DNA of 63,114 nucleotides from an uncultured Pelagibacteraceae bacterium (lineage in GTDB: Bacteria; Pseudomonadota; Alphaproteobacteria; Pelagibacterales; Pelagibacteraceae): the NCBI GenBank assembly GCA_902630065.1, contig CACOTF010000003.1, positions 27,501 to 90,614 of the forward strand, read 5' to 3'. The position numbers and the translations under genes are program-made. Below the pieces are notes generated by a model. The model saw nothing but the letters and a program-made list of their open reading frames with translations, did no database searches and had not been told where the DNA came from. This document shows, one piece after another, positions 17,851-27,390 of this stretch (positions are counted from its first letter, which is position 1; each line of letters opens with the position of its first letter).

Positions 17851-18094
17851 AAAATATATTTATTATAGAATATTGTTTATATTTAAGTTTAAAACTTTAA
17901 AAAAGGCAATTAAAGTTAACAATGAAAATATTGTTATAGCAACAGATAGAGGTTTTTATAAAATATTTAGCAAATGTCCACATCAAGGTGCACCATTAGA
18001 GAAATCTTTTATATCTAATAATATTATAACTTGTCACTGGCACGGTTGTAGTATGGATGTTTTTCAAAGAGGAGCAAAATATGAAATCGATTAA
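17843..18094 (+). CDS. Small Rieske [2Fe-2S] protein, N-terminal part of a split Rieske oxygenase
   Basis: An 83-residue protein that is essentially a lone Rieske domain. The cluster ligands are C-x-H (CPHQGAPL) and, 16 residues later, C-x-x-H (CHWHGC), the exact spacing of Rieske-type oxygenases. A short hydrophobic N-terminus (about residues 4-16) may touch the membrane. The coding end overlaps the next gene, whose product looks like the matching catalytic domain. Together they correspond to one Rieske non-heme iron oxygenase split into two chains. Alternatively it could be a ferredoxin-like electron donor for its neighbour. Confidence 0.8.
   Translation: MFIKYIYYRILFIFKFKTLKKAIKVNNENIVIATDRGFYKIFSKCPHQGAPLEKSFISNNIITCHWHGCSMDVFQRGAKYEID
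18066..18074 (+). promoter_or_regulatory. Strong Shine-Dalgarno site for the SRPBCC gene
   Basis: AAAGAGGAG ends 6 bases before the ATG at 18081 and lies inside the 3' end of the Rieske gene. Such a clear ribosome-binding site decides the start over the TTG at 18057 and shows the two-chain arrangement is deliberate rather than a frameshift artefact. Confidence 0.7.
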
Positions 18095-18671
18095 TATTAC
18101 CACAACCTCAAAAGTAAAAACTAAAAAAAATATTTGCTGGGATGTTTTAATAGACTACACTCATTTTTTATACAGACACAAATCCTCCTTTGATTATTTT
18201 GAAGTAATTAAGGACGATGATGATTTACAAATATTTTATTATGAGACTAAATTATTTCCTTGGTCTCCGATTTCACCAGTGAAAAAATTTATTTCAATTA
18301 AAGAAATAGATCATAATAACTATTCCTTTAGACAGGTTTATAAAGATTTATCAAGTAAAACTCATGCTTACATGAAAGTAAACATGTTAGAAAAAACTAA
18401 GGATAATATTGAAATTACAACAAAGTATAAAATTGAAGTTGGCACTTTTTATTACTTATTGAGAAAGTTAGCTGTATTTTTTATTCATCTAAAGACTAAA
18501 CAAATGTGGGAAGAAGATAAAGAGATGATGCTTGAAAGATTGAATTCAAATTTAGAAAGTGAAAAAGTATGTCTTGGGCCTCAAAAGAAGTTTTATAACT
18601 CTTTTAAAAGAGAATTTGACAATAAAATACCAAATGACTTTAAAAATGAATTTTTTAATCTATATGAATAA
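18081..18671 (+). CDS. Catalytic (SRPBCC-type) chain of a split Rieske oxygenase
   Basis: A 196-residue protein started at the ATG at 18081. It contains D25-x2-H28-x4-H33 (DYTHFLYRH), the mononuclear-iron motif of Rieske oxygenase alpha subunits, in which the aspartate bridges from the Rieske centre and the two histidines bind iron. A late acidic helix (QMWEEDKEMMLER) is a candidate for the third, carboxylate ligand. The domain is shorter than the usual catalytic half of about 250 residues or more. An O2-dependent hydroxylation, demethylation or desaturation of a glycan or lipid precursor is likely; the substrate is unknown. It overlaps the convergent FkbM-like gene by 12 bases. Confidence 0.7.
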   Translation: MKSINITTTSKVKTKKNICWDVLIDYTHFLYRHKSSFDYFEVIKDDDDLQIFYYETKLFPWSPISPVKKFISIKEIDHNNYSFRQVYKDLSSKTHAYMKVNMLEKTKDNIEITTKYKIEVGTFYYLLRKLAVFFIHLKTKQMWEEDKEMMLERLNSNLESEKVCLGPQKKFYNSFKREFDNKIPNDFKNEFFNLYE

Positions 18672-19436
18672 TTCGGAATAAGTTTTATTTGTCATAAAAA
18701 AAACTACATGGTGTTCTTTTGAAAAAGCTTTTACTTTAACTAAAGTATTTGTTTCTAACTGGAATATATATTTGTTATAACCAAAATTTTTTAAAAATTT
18801 TTCAACTTTGTTTGATCTTTGATTTAAGTATATAACAGGTTTATTTTTTTTAATTGTTTTTTCTGAACCTTTGAGAATATCATACTGACAACCAGCCATT
18901 ATAATTTTAATAAAATCAACCTTTACATTCAAACTATCAATAAGATTGGTATTTATAGTTTCATATTTAAACTTAATTCTGTTATTTATTACATTTGTAC
19001 TAAAATATTGTTTTAAATCGAATAATACTGCAGAAATATTATTAGAAGCATATCCATGAAGATAAAATTTAAGATTAAAAAATTTAATGTAAGGAATGAT
19101 TATTTTTTCTTTTCTTATTTTATTAGATGCCAATAATTTAAACAGTTTAATTTTACGATTACTTTTAAATACAGACTTTAAATTTTTGTATAAATAAGTT
19201 ATCGGTTCAATTACATATATTTTCTTATATTTATTATCAAATTTTAACAATATCGAATTAACAAAAATACCATCATTGCTTCCAATATCTAAAAAACTAA
19301 GTTTTTTTTTTGATCTATTTATAATTTTTAGCTCTGGCCTATAAAGAGTTAAAAACAAAGTACTATTTATTATTTTTCTAAAAAAATAATATAAAAATAT
19401 GTTTTTTCTTATTAAATTTTGAGTGAATTCAAACAT
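18660..19436 (-). CDS. FkbM-family methyltransferase
   Basis: A 258-residue protein with the SAM motif LSFLDIGSNDG (about 46-56) and the FkbM layout, in which a later VDFIKI strand is followed by a glycine-rich turn. In most FkbM proteins that turn reads D-x-E-G-x-E; here it is IIMAGCQYD, so two acidic residues are lost. FkbM enzymes O-methylate sugars or polyketides. The altered turn makes the exact activity uncertain. The N-terminal 40 residues include a hydrophobic stretch. About 99 AT-rich bases separate it from the divergent aminotransferase gene at 19536, with nothing else recognisable there. Confidence 0.75.
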   Translation of the reverse strand: MFEFTQNLIRKNIFLYYFFRKIINSTLFLTLYRPELKIINRSKKKLSFLDIGSNDGIFVNSILLKFDNKYKKIYVIEPITYLYKNLKSVFKSNRKIKLFKLLASNKIRKEKIIIPYIKFFNLKFYLHGYASNNISAVLFDLKQYFSTNVINNRIKFKYETINTNLIDSLNVKVDFIKIIMAGCQYDILKGSEKTIKKNKPVIYLNQRSNKVEKFLKNFGYNKYIFQLETNTLVKVKAFSKEHHVVFFMTNKTYSELFI

Positions 19437-19535
19437 GAATGTGTTTTGTTGATATAATTTAAATATATTGTATTAAATCTTATTAGTTTAATTATCAATA
19501 ATTAAATAATGCAATCATAATTATTATAAATATTA

Positions 19536-20831
19536 ATGAAATTACCTCGACATAAAATTTTTATACCTTTTAAAAATTTAATATTCTCTTTTTTTGGTTT
19601 TTTATTTGATACGAAAAAAAAAAAGAAATTTAATCTAGAACTAGAAAATAAAATTAAAAGCTATTGGAATAAAAAGTATTTTATTTCTCTACCAAATTGG
19701 CGAACCGGGTTTTTCTTCTCTCTAAAGTCTTTAAGTTACTCTGAAAGAAACGAAGTAATAATTACCGGTTTACATATCGTAGATTCAGTTAACGCAGTAA
19801 TATTGGCAGGATTCAAACCAGTGTTTGTAGATCTAGATTTAAATAATCATTGTATAGACATTCAAGATCTAAAAAAAAAAATTAATAATAAAACTTTAGC
19901 AATTCATCTAACCTATTTATGTGGTATGGTTCCAAATTTAGATGAATTCGTAGAGATCTGTGAAAAGAATTCCATTTATTTGATAGAGGATATATCACAA
20001 AGTTATGGTTCAAAATATAATAATAAATATCTAGGTACTTTTGGAAAGTTTGCTGTTGGATCTTTTACTTATGGAAAATGTATTTCTGCAATAGACGGTG
20101 GTTTCCTTATTTCTGATTCTGTTAAAGAATTTGATAAAATTAAAGATCTTGAGAAATCATACATTAAAAATTTAACTAAAAAATTAGCTATTAAAAATAA
20201 TTTAATAAATTTAATTGCATCTTTAGCAACAAATAGAATCATATTTAATATTCTTACCTTTAATATGTTTAGATTTATTAAAATTGTAAATCCAAAATAT
20301 CTCGATAAAATTCATGAGCCAAAATTTAAGATAAAGAATTATGACAAACTATCTTATCATGCAAATTTACCAATTAAGAGAAAAAGCTGGAGTAAAGATG
20401 TACATTTTATTTTCACAAATACTCATGCTCAACTTGCGCTTTCATCATTTAATAAATTTGAAAATGGATTATTAAAAAGACAAAAATTAGCTAAACTATT
20501 TTTTTCAAATGTAAAAGAAAAATTTATTAGATTTTTTCCTAGTGCTTTATTAGACACAGATAATTGTGCATTTTATCATCTTCCTATTTATTGTAGCGAC
20601 TTCAAAAGATTTCAAAAATATTTATTTGATAATTTTGTAGATGCAGTTGGTTATGCACATCCTCTTTTAAATGAACTTGAGGATTTTTCAGAATATAAAG
20701 CAGACTTAAAAAATACTAAATATATAAAATATAATACTCTTTTTATACCACTATTAGAGGATTTTTCAGAAAATGATATTTTAAAAATGGCAAATTTAAT
20801 AAATAACTATTTTGAAAATGAAAGTAAGTAA
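19536..20831 (+). CDS. DegT/DnrJ/EryC1/StrS-family PLP aminotransferase
   Basis: A 431-residue PLP-dependent protein. The conserved D152 of EDISQ stacks on the cofactor and K181, in GSFTYGKCISAIDGG, is the Schiff-base lysine. It is longer than the typical 370-390 residues because of an N-terminal extension of about 45 residues with a short hydrophobic patch (about 10-24). The family transfers an amino group from glutamate to a keto-sugar nucleotide. It overlaps the glycosyltransferase at 20818 by 14 bases. The substrate sugar cannot be named. Confidence 0.8.
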   Translation: MKLPRHKIFIPFKNLIFSFFGFLFDTKKKKKFNLELENKIKSYWNKKYFISLPNWRTGFFFSLKSLSYSERNEVIITGLHIVDSVNAVILAGFKPVFVDLDLNNHCIDIQDLKKKINNKTLAIHLTYLCGMVPNLDEFVEICEKNSIYLIEDISQSYGSKYNNKYLGTFGKFAVGSFTYGKCISAIDGGFLISDSVKEFDKIKDLEKSYIKNLTKKLAIKNNLINLIASLATNRIIFNILTFNMFRFIKIVNPKYLDKIHEPKFKIKNYDKLSYHANLPIKRKSWSKDVHFIFTNTHAQLALSSFNKFENGLLKRQKLAKLFFSNVKEKFIRFFPSALLDTDNCAFYHLPIYCSDFKRFQKYLFDNFVDAVGYAHPLLNELEDFSEYKADLKNTKYIKYNTLFIPLLEDFSENDILKMANLINNYFENESK

Positions 20832-21855
20832 GAAATTTACCATTCTTCTTTGTGGACAATTCTATAAACATTCATTAGAAAATTCTTATTTTCGAGCATT
20901 CAAAGAGCTGGGTTTAAATGTAAAAAAATATAATATTTTTAATCATAGTATTGTAAATACTTTTTTTGATAAAGATAAGATAAATAATTTTTATTCATCT
21001 TATAAATTAAGAAAAATACTTTCATTAAAGTATAATCAAAATTTAATTTCAGATTTTACCAAACTAAACATTGATATCTGTTTTTTTTTTGATTTAACAT
21101 ATATATTCCCTGAAACAATTAATTTTCTAAAAAAAAGAGGTATTAAAACATTATGTTTTTTGCCCGACAACCCCTTGAAAGGTTTTAATAATTATCGTCC
21201 AGAAATTTTAAAAACCCTTAAAGAAGTAGATCTGTATTTATGTTGGGGTACCAATATTTTAAATGAATTAAAAAAAAAAAATTATAACAATGTTTTTTTT
21301 CACACTTATGCTTGGGATTCTATAAGATATAAAAGTTATAAAATCATAAAAAAGTTTAACAATCAAATTGTATTTGTTGGTAATTGGGACAAGGATAGAG
21401 AATTAATTCTAGAAGATTTAGTTAACAAACTTAATGTCAAAATTTGGGGAGAAAAAGACTGGATTTTAAAATGTAATTCAACAAAAATTAAAGAAAATTA
21501 TGTAGGAAAGACTGCTTATAACAAAAAATTCTCTGAAATATGTTATAATTCTCTAATAAATCTAAATATTTTAAGAAATCAATCATTATTAGGTGGTGGA
21601 TTAAATATGAGAAGTTTTGAAATTATTGGCGATGAAGGGCTTATACTTCAAAATAATGGCACTGACTCACGAAAACTTTTAGATGAAAGTTCAAAATATT
21701 TACTTTTTAAAACAAGCAAAGATCTAATAAATAAAATTAATCACATAAAAGATAATATTAATTTTTATAAAAAGATGAAAAAAGATTTAACACATAAAAT
21801 TCGAAAAAAACATAATTACATAAATAGATCAAAAACAATTTTAAATATTTTATAA
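20818..21855 (+). CDS. CgeB-like (DUF3880-type) glycosyltransferase
   Basis: A 345-residue protein resembling CgeB/spore-maturation-type GT-B glycosyltransferases. It has an N-terminal CGQF-like start, LCFLPDNP in the first domain, VFVGNWDKDRE opening the second domain and a late NMRSFEIIGDEGL segment typical of this family. The ATG at 20818 is preferred over a TTG at 20812. It lies in a run of plus-strand genes from the aminotransferase to the next GT and is coupled to both by overlap or a 2-base gap. Confidence 0.75.
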   Translation: MKVSKKFTILLCGQFYKHSLENSYFRAFKELGLNVKKYNIFNHSIVNTFFDKDKINNFYSSYKLRKILSLKYNQNLISDFTKLNIDICFFFDLTYIFPETINFLKKRGIKTLCFLPDNPLKGFNNYRPEILKTLKEVDLYLCWGTNILNELKKKNYNNVFFHTYAWDSIRYKSYKIIKKFNNQIVFVGNWDKDRELILEDLVNKLNVKIWGEKDWILKCNSTKIKENYVGKTAYNKKFSEICYNSLINLNILRNQSLLGGGLNMRSFEIIGDEGLILQNNGTDSRKLLDESSKYLLFKTSKDLINKINHIKDNINFYKKMKKDLTHKIRKKHNYINRSKTILNIL

Positions 21856-21857
21856 AT

Positions 21858-23009
21858 ATGATTACTATAGTAGCACAAGGAAAATTTCATTCTGAGAATA
21901 TTGCAAAAGTTTTAAAAAAAAAAAAATTATTAACAAAATATATACTGTTCTACTATTCAAGACTGATAAGCAAAACACTAAAAAAAAATACATATTGTAC
22001 AAATTTATTGTTTTTATTTTATAAAGTTTACATAAAAATATTTAAGAAAGATCCACCTGAAAAAATTAATTGGTTTTTAAAAAAAAGATTTGAAAATTAT
22101 GTTCTAAACAATATTTCTAATGAAAAAATAATCCATATTTGGCCAGATTGTTCCGAACAATTAAATGATTATTGCAAAAAAAAATCTATAGTAACAGTTT
22201 GTGAAGCAAGCTCAGCGCATCCAAAATTTAAAAAAAAAATTGTCGATAAAGAATATAAAAAATTTAAATTACCACCCCAAACATTTTCAAGAAAAGTATA
22301 TGAAGATCAAATAAAATTTTTTAAAAAAACTGATTATTTTATGGCACCATCTCGTTTTGTTATTAATTCTTTGTTAAAAAATAATATTAGTAAAAATAAA
22401 ATTTTGTATAATCCATTTGGTGTAGATACCAAATTTTTTTCAAGAAAAAAAAAATTAAAAAAAAATAAAAAAATAAAAATTGTTAGTGTTGGAGATTTTG
22501 ACTTTAGGAAAGGCTCATATTACTTATTAAAAGCTTTTAATAAAATAAAAGATGAAAATTTAGAACTCCATTTTATAGGTAATATAAATGATGATCTAAG
22601 GCATCTTTGTAAAAAAGAGTTATCCGATAGACGTGTTAAACTTTTAGGTACTATGAATAAAATTAATTTAAGAAATAAGCTTAATAATTACGATATATTT
22701 TGTCTTGCTTCTGTTGAAGAAGGAATGTCCATCTCTATGTTGGAAGGTATGTCAATGTCTTTGGTTCCACTTTGTTCAGAAAATACTGGTGCAAAAGATA
22801 TAATAAAAAATGGTTACGATGGTTTCATTTTTAAAATTAGAGATATAAATGCTTTAAAAAACAAAATTATTTTATTAAATAACAATCCTAGATTACTAGA
22901 GCAAATGAAAATTAGAATTAGAAAAAAGATATGCAAAAATTTTTCAAAAGAAGAATATCAAAAAAGAATTTTAGTCCATTATAAAAAAATTATTTCGAAA
23001 AATAATTAA
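21858..23009 (+). CDS. Family 4 (group 1) glycosyltransferase
   Basis: A 383-residue GT-B retaining glycosyltransferase. The C-terminal domain starts at KIKIVSVGDFDFRKG, and the donor-binding motif with two glutamates 8 residues apart is EEGMSISMLEG, followed by STGA-type loop residues (ENTGAKDII). NPFGVDTKFF marks the inter-domain linker. It probably adds a sugar to the lipid-linked repeat. Its end overlaps the convergent Wzy-like gene by 20 bases. Confidence 0.85.
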   Translation: MITIVAQGKFHSENIAKVLKKKKLLTKYILFYYSRLISKTLKKNTYCTNLLFLFYKVYIKIFKKDPPEKINWFLKKRFENYVLNNISNEKIIHIWPDCSEQLNDYCKKKSIVTVCEASSAHPKFKKKIVDKEYKKFKLPPQTFSRKVYEDQIKFFKKTDYFMAPSRFVINSLLKNNISKNKILYNPFGVDTKFFSRKKKLKKNKKIKIVSVGDFDFRKGSYYLLKAFNKIKDENLELHFIGNINDDLRHLCKKELSDRRVKLLGTMNKINLRNKLNNYDIFCLASVEEGMSISMLEGMSMSLVPLCSENTGAKDIIKNGYDGFIFKIRDINALKNKIILLNNNPRLLEQMKIRIRKKICKNFSKEEYQKRILVHYKKIISKNN

Positions 23010-24369
23010 TTTTTTTTAACAAATTGTTATTTATCGTAAAATTAAATATCAATATTAAAAATATATAACTAACAACCCCACCAATCCATCCAGAAGTGTT
23101 GGCTTCAATTGAGTTCGTAAAAAGTATCGGAATACTAATTAACATTAAAATTTTAAATTCATTACTCATAAATTTTATTAGGTACAATATTAGACATAAA
23201 ATTAATGTAACTGAAACTGGATATACCAGTGATCCTCTAACGAAACCAAAATTTATATAACTTTCAGATATAGGATTTAAATTTATTGAAGTGGTATTAT
23301 CTTGTTTTGGAAGATAATGGAATTTTTTAGCATATACTTGACCAAAATTTTCAGTAGGTTTGTCAGGATAAACAAGTCTTGGAATAAATTTAGTTGATAG
23401 TAGCTCATAGGTTTTACCATTTAAAAAAGTATTTTTGAATTCATCACCAAATTTATTATCTATACTTGCAATATCTGATGCCAGATAATTCATTTTAAGC
23501 AATCTTTCAAAACCCCTGTTTATTGCTGAATAAATATTATACTCCAAAAAACTTTCTGGCACTTTGTATAATAATTTAAAAGTACTTGGTGGAACTGGTA
23601 CTATGTTATTTTTAAATTCTTCCGAATTAAAATTATATTGACCACAACTATCTTTTTTATCAAAAGTAACAAAATTACATCTCGCCACAAAATCTATATC
23701 TAATTTAGCATCACTCTTAAAAAAAATCTTAAAAAAATTTAAACTAAATAACAATGTAGTTATAAGTAAAATATAAATAATAATTCTTCTAAATTTTATT
23801 CCCGTTAAAATTACAAAATAAAGAGATGAAATAAAAAAAAGATATACCATGAATATTTGATTAGTTATAAAAACTTCGTACATAATTATAATAAATAATA
23901 TTAGGAGATAATAAAATCTTAAAAATAAGTTTTCCCTACCTTGTAAATTAAAAAAAAATGATATAATTGAGTGAAAAAAGAATAGTTGTATAAATATATG
24001 TTTCAAGTTCTCACTTCCTAAATTATTAACTTTCAAAATAATTAAAAAGATAGTTGCACAGGCTAATATGATATTAGTTAAAATATTATATTTTTGATTA
24101 AAATTAACTTTAATGTCTAATATTAGTTTTTTTGCTAAAGTTAAGTAAAGAATTAAAACAACAAAAAAATTTATTGTAACATAAGCATATGCTTTAAATA
24201 TTGATTCATTATCAATCTTTAAAACATATGAATAATCTTCTTCAACATCTAAAAATTTAACTATGTATAGATCATTAAAATTTAATAAAGGAATAAAATA
24301 TGAAACAAAAAATACATAAGTTATAAAATAAATTGTGGTTTTATTAATTAAACTTGATTTTAATAACAT
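22990..24369 (-). CDS. Polytopic membrane protein, candidate Wzy-type polysaccharide polymerase
   Basis: A 459-residue protein with about 10-11 hydrophobic helices and one large extracytoplasmic loop (about residues 225-375) that contains several conserved-looking Pro/Tyr/Arg residues (for example IPRLVYPDKP). A big loop late in a helix bundle is the usual plan for O-antigen polymerases, which are too divergent to call by sequence. The IPRLVYPDKP region resembles one seen in oligosaccharide-repeat-unit polymerases. Convergent with the GT4 gene on its right-to-left end. Confidence 0.6.
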   Translation of the reverse strand: MLLKSSLINKTTIYFITYVFFVSYFIPLLNFNDLYIVKFLDVEEDYSYVLKIDNESIFKAYAYVTINFFVVLILYLTLAKKLILDIKVNFNQKYNILTNIILACATIFLIILKVNNLGSENLKHIFIQLFFFHSIISFFFNLQGRENLFLRFYYLLILFIIIMYEVFITNQIFMVYLFFISSLYFVILTGIKFRRIIIYILLITTLLFSLNFFKIFFKSDAKLDIDFVARCNFVTFDKKDSCGQYNFNSEEFKNNIVPVPPSTFKLLYKVPESFLEYNIYSAINRGFERLLKMNYLASDIASIDNKFGDEFKNTFLNGKTYELLSTKFIPRLVYPDKPTENFGQVYAKKFHYLPKQDNTTSINLNPISESYINFGFVRGSLVYPVSVTLILCLILYLIKFMSNEFKILMLISIPILFTNSIEANTSGWIGGVVSYIFLILIFNFTINNNLLKKINYFSK

Positions 24370-24449
24370 ACGAATATTGAATTACTTAGTGAAAATTATT
24401 ATGAAGATTATATAAAATATTAGGATAAATAAAGCTTAAAAATTATTAC

Positions 24450-25502
24450 ATGAAAATTTTAGTAAATTCAGAATCTCTGCAAAATGCTGAAGGTGGTATT
24501 TCAAGAGCATCTCGATTATTCATAAAATATCTAAATAAAAAAAAAGAAGATTTTAATTTTGATATTAATATCAATTGTTTTAGATCGTATGAAGATATTC
24601 CACCATTTAATAAAAATATTAAATTTGCAAATAACTCCAAAATACTTTTTTTGATAAATAATATTAGAGGATTGCTCAATAATAATTTAATTATTTACGA
24701 TCATATAGATTTAGCTAAGGCTCATATAAATATATTAAATAAAAATTATCTATTATTTGGATATGGAGTTGATATGTGGGAGATGTCAAAAAAACAATTA
24801 CATATTTCTAAATTGTCAAAAAAAATGTTTATTTGTTCTAATTTTACCTTATCTAAAATGCAAAAACTTCACAATGAAGTATTTGAGAACGCTGAAGTAT
24901 GCTGGTTGGGTAGTTTCGATGATAATTGTCAAAAAAAGATTAGTAGAGAAAATAAAGAGATTAACATTTTAATTTTAGGCAGGATAGATGATGATAGGAA
25001 GGGTCATTTTTTAATCCTTGAAGTATGGAAAGAAATTATAAAAAAACATAAAAATATTAAATTAAATATTGTCGGTAAATCAATAATAAAAGATAAAATA
25101 ATTAATAAAATAGAAGAATATCAAATTCAAGAAACAGTAGTTTACCACGGGTATGTTGCAGAAGATAAAATTCAAAAATTATGGAATGAGACAGATATTT
25201 TCATTATGCCCGGAACAGTAGAAGGTTTTGGATTTGTTTATATTGAGGCCATGAAAAATTCAGTACCAATAATTGCGTCTATACATGATGCTGGAAATGA
25301 AATTAATAAAAACGAAGTTACAGGATTTAATATTGATCAATTTAATAATAAAGAATTATTTAATGCAATTGATGTATTAATTGAAAATGAAAATTTAAGA
25401 AAATCCTTTTCTGAAAATGCGTTTAAAAGGTTTAATCATAATTTTAAATTTTCAAATTATGAAAATAGAATGGATAATATTTTTTTAAATTTAATTTCTT
25501 AA
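24450..25502 (+). CDS. Family 4 (group 1) glycosyltransferase
   Basis: A 350-residue GT-B enzyme. The second domain opens with NILILGRIDDDRKGH, and the donor-binding glutamates are in PGTVEGFGFVYIEAM, followed by HDAGNEI. The first domain contains LVNSESLQNAEGGISRAS, the glycine-rich acceptor loop. It overlaps the convergent WecA-like gene by 12 bases. Donor and acceptor are unknown. Confidence 0.85.
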   Translation: MKILVNSESLQNAEGGISRASRLFIKYLNKKKEDFNFDININCFRSYEDIPPFNKNIKFANNSKILFLINNIRGLLNNNLIIYDHIDLAKAHINILNKNYLLFGYGVDMWEMSKKQLHISKLSKKMFICSNFTLSKMQKLHNEVFENAEVCWLGSFDDNCQKKISRENKEINILILGRIDDDRKGHFLILEVWKEIIKKHKNIKLNIVGKSIIKDKIINKIEEYQIQETVVYHGYVAEDKIQKLWNETDIFIMPGTVEGFGFVYIEAMKNSVPIIASIHDAGNEINKNEVTGFNIDQFNNKELFNAIDVLIENENLRKSFSENAFKRFNHNFKFSNYENRMDNIFLNLIS

Positions 25503-26495
25503 ATTTTTTAAATAATAAATTAATAATCCGTAAAGAATTATTATTATAAAAATTATATAAAAATTAAATTTTGGGTAAAATAATGAAACTAAACAAAATA
25601 TTAATACTAGTAACGAGTAAAAAATAAATATCATATTCTTATTTAAAATTTTTTCTAAAAGATGATGAAGGTGATTTCTGTCAGGAGTAAAAGGATTTTT
25701 TTTTTGCAAGATTCTGTAAACTATTACCCTACACATATCTAGGCCAGGTATTAAAAAAAAGATTACTATTGTGTCTGCATAAATTTTAGTCAAATTATTT
25801 AAATATATAGCTGTAAAAGCAGTAATACCGCTTAAAGTATTACAACCAGCACTTCCTAAAAAACATTTATTACTCAAATTATAAGTCAAAAATATTAAAG
25901 AAGAAATAATTACTAACAATAATATATAAAAAAAGTTTTTATCTAAAAAAAAAATCAAATAGCAAAATAAAGAAAGCCACACTAAATTAAGTGATGATGT
26001 CACTCCATTACTACCATCAGATAAATTTATAGCGATATTTAAAACCAAAATACAAAAAACAGTAAAAAAAATATTTATATTAATAGGTATATTTGGTTTA
26101 AAAAATGACAAAAAAATTTGATTGATCTGAAAATCTTTAGTTATTGAACATGCTAATAATGTGGCTAATATAATTAAAAATATTCTTGATAATGAGTTAA
26201 TTTTTATAATATCATCTAACAATCCAATCATAAATAACATTGAAATAATTAGAATTAAACTTAAAGAAAACCTTATTTGGTAACTTTCAATAAAAAAAGT
26301 AAAAAGTAAAAAATAAATAATAAATGAGGCAAAAATATATATTCCACCAATTAAAGGCACTTCATCTTTATGAATTTTTCTTTTGTTATCTGGTTTATCG
26401 ATCAAACCTAAATTATTAGCTATTAAATTCTTTTTAATGATAATAATTTGTGCAATTAATAAACTAATTGAATAAATTAAAAACAATTTGTACAT
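25491..26495 (-). CDS. Undecaprenyl-phosphate sugar-1-phosphate transferase (WecA/MraY family)
   Basis: A 334-residue protein with about ten helices. Signature segments of the polyprenyl-phosphate transferase family are present in order: DKPDNKRKIHKDEVPLIGG (about 33-51), the catalytic DD in GLLDDIIK, NLSDGSNGVTSS, and the cytoplasmic HxH motif in DRNHLHHLL. It attaches the first sugar-1-phosphate to undecaprenyl phosphate, starting the lipid-linked repeat unit or O-antigen chain. It is the only clear initiating transferase seen in the window. It diverges from the GT2 gene at 26560. Confidence 0.85.
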   Translation of the reverse strand: MYKLFLIYSISLLIAQIIIIKKNLIANNLGLIDKPDNKRKIHKDEVPLIGGIYIFASFIIYFLLFTFFIESYQIRFSLSLILIISMLFMIGLLDDIIKINSLSRIFLIILATLLACSITKDFQINQIFLSFFKPNIPININIFFTVFCILVLNIAINLSDGSNGVTSSLNLVWLSLFCYLIFFLDKNFFYILLLVIISSLIFLTYNLSNKCFLGSAGCNTLSGITAFTAIYLNNLTKIYADTIVIFFLIPGLDMCRVIVYRILQKKNPFTPDRNHLHHLLEKILNKNMIFIFYSLLVLIFCLVSLFYPKFNFYIIFIIIILYGLLIYYLKNLRN

Positions 26496-26559
26496 AATAC
26501 TTTTAAGTCTATATATTATAAATTTTTTTATTATAACTATAAAAATTTAGGAAAATAAA

Positions 26560-27390
26560 TTGAGTAATCGTTCAAATTTATCAATAATAATATTAACTTA
26601 TAACGAAGAAGCCAATCTAAACACATGTTTAGAGGCAGCTAGATTAATTTCAGATGATATTATTATTATAGACTCTTTTAGTTCTGACAGAACTAGAGAA
26701 ATAGCAAGTAAATATAATACAAAATTTATTCAAAATAAATTTGTAAATCAAGGCATTCAATTTAATTGGGCTTTAGATAATGTCGAGATAAAGTATAATT
26801 GGATACTCAGATTAGATGCTGACGAAACTTTAACTAATGAAAGTGTTGAGGAAATAATAACTAAACTTAAGAATCCAAACTCGGAAGCATTTGAATTTAA
26901 TAAAAGAATTATTTGGATGGGTAGATGGTTGAAATATGGTGGAATTTATCCAATGAATGTTACTCGATTATTTAAAAAAGGATATGCCAGATATGAAGAA
27001 CGTACAGAAGAAAATCTGATTGTTGATGGAAAAACTGAAAAATTAAAAAATGATCTTATAGAGAATAATAAAAAAAACGATATCTATAATTTTACATTAA
27101 AACATTTAAAGACAGGAGCTGGTGAATGTGAAGAATACTTAAATTCAAGTAAGTATTCTGAGGGTATTAAACCTACATTATTAGGATCTAAGCCCCAAAA
27201 AAATAGATGGTTAAAGATAAATTTTTATAATAAGGCTCCAATGTTTATGAGAGCTTTTTTATATTTCTTATATAGATATATAATATTATTAGGTTTTTTA
27301 GATGGTATACCGGGGTTAACTTTTCATTTTCTTCAAGGTTTCTGGTATAGATTTTTAATTGATTGTTTAATTTATGAAAAAAAAAAATAA
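26560..27390 (+). CDS. Family 2 glycosyltransferase (KdtX/WaaE-like)
   Basis: A 276-residue GT-A enzyme starting at TTG, with a TAGGAAAA ribosome-binding-like sequence just upstream. Motifs are ILTYNEEANL, IIDSFSSDRT and the metal-binding LRLDADE. It has the RWLKYGGIYPMNVTRLFKKG and LKHLKTGAGEC segments, and a hydrophobic C-terminal region (about 235-270), that mark the LPS-core beta-glucosyltransferase branch. It overlaps the aminotransferase at 27374 by 17 bases. Confidence 0.85.
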   Translation: MSNRSNLSIIILTYNEEANLNTCLEAARLISDDIIIIDSFSSDRTREIASKYNTKFIQNKFVNQGIQFNWALDNVEIKYNWILRLDADETLTNESVEEIITKLKNPNSEAFEFNKRIIWMGRWLKYGGIYPMNVTRLFKKGYARYEERTEENLIVDGKTEKLKNDLIENNKKNDIYNFTLKHLKTGAGECEEYLNSSKYSEGIKPTLLGSKPQKNRWLKINFYNKAPMFMRAFLYFLYRYIILLGFLDGIPGLTFHFLQGFWYRFLIDCLIYEKKK

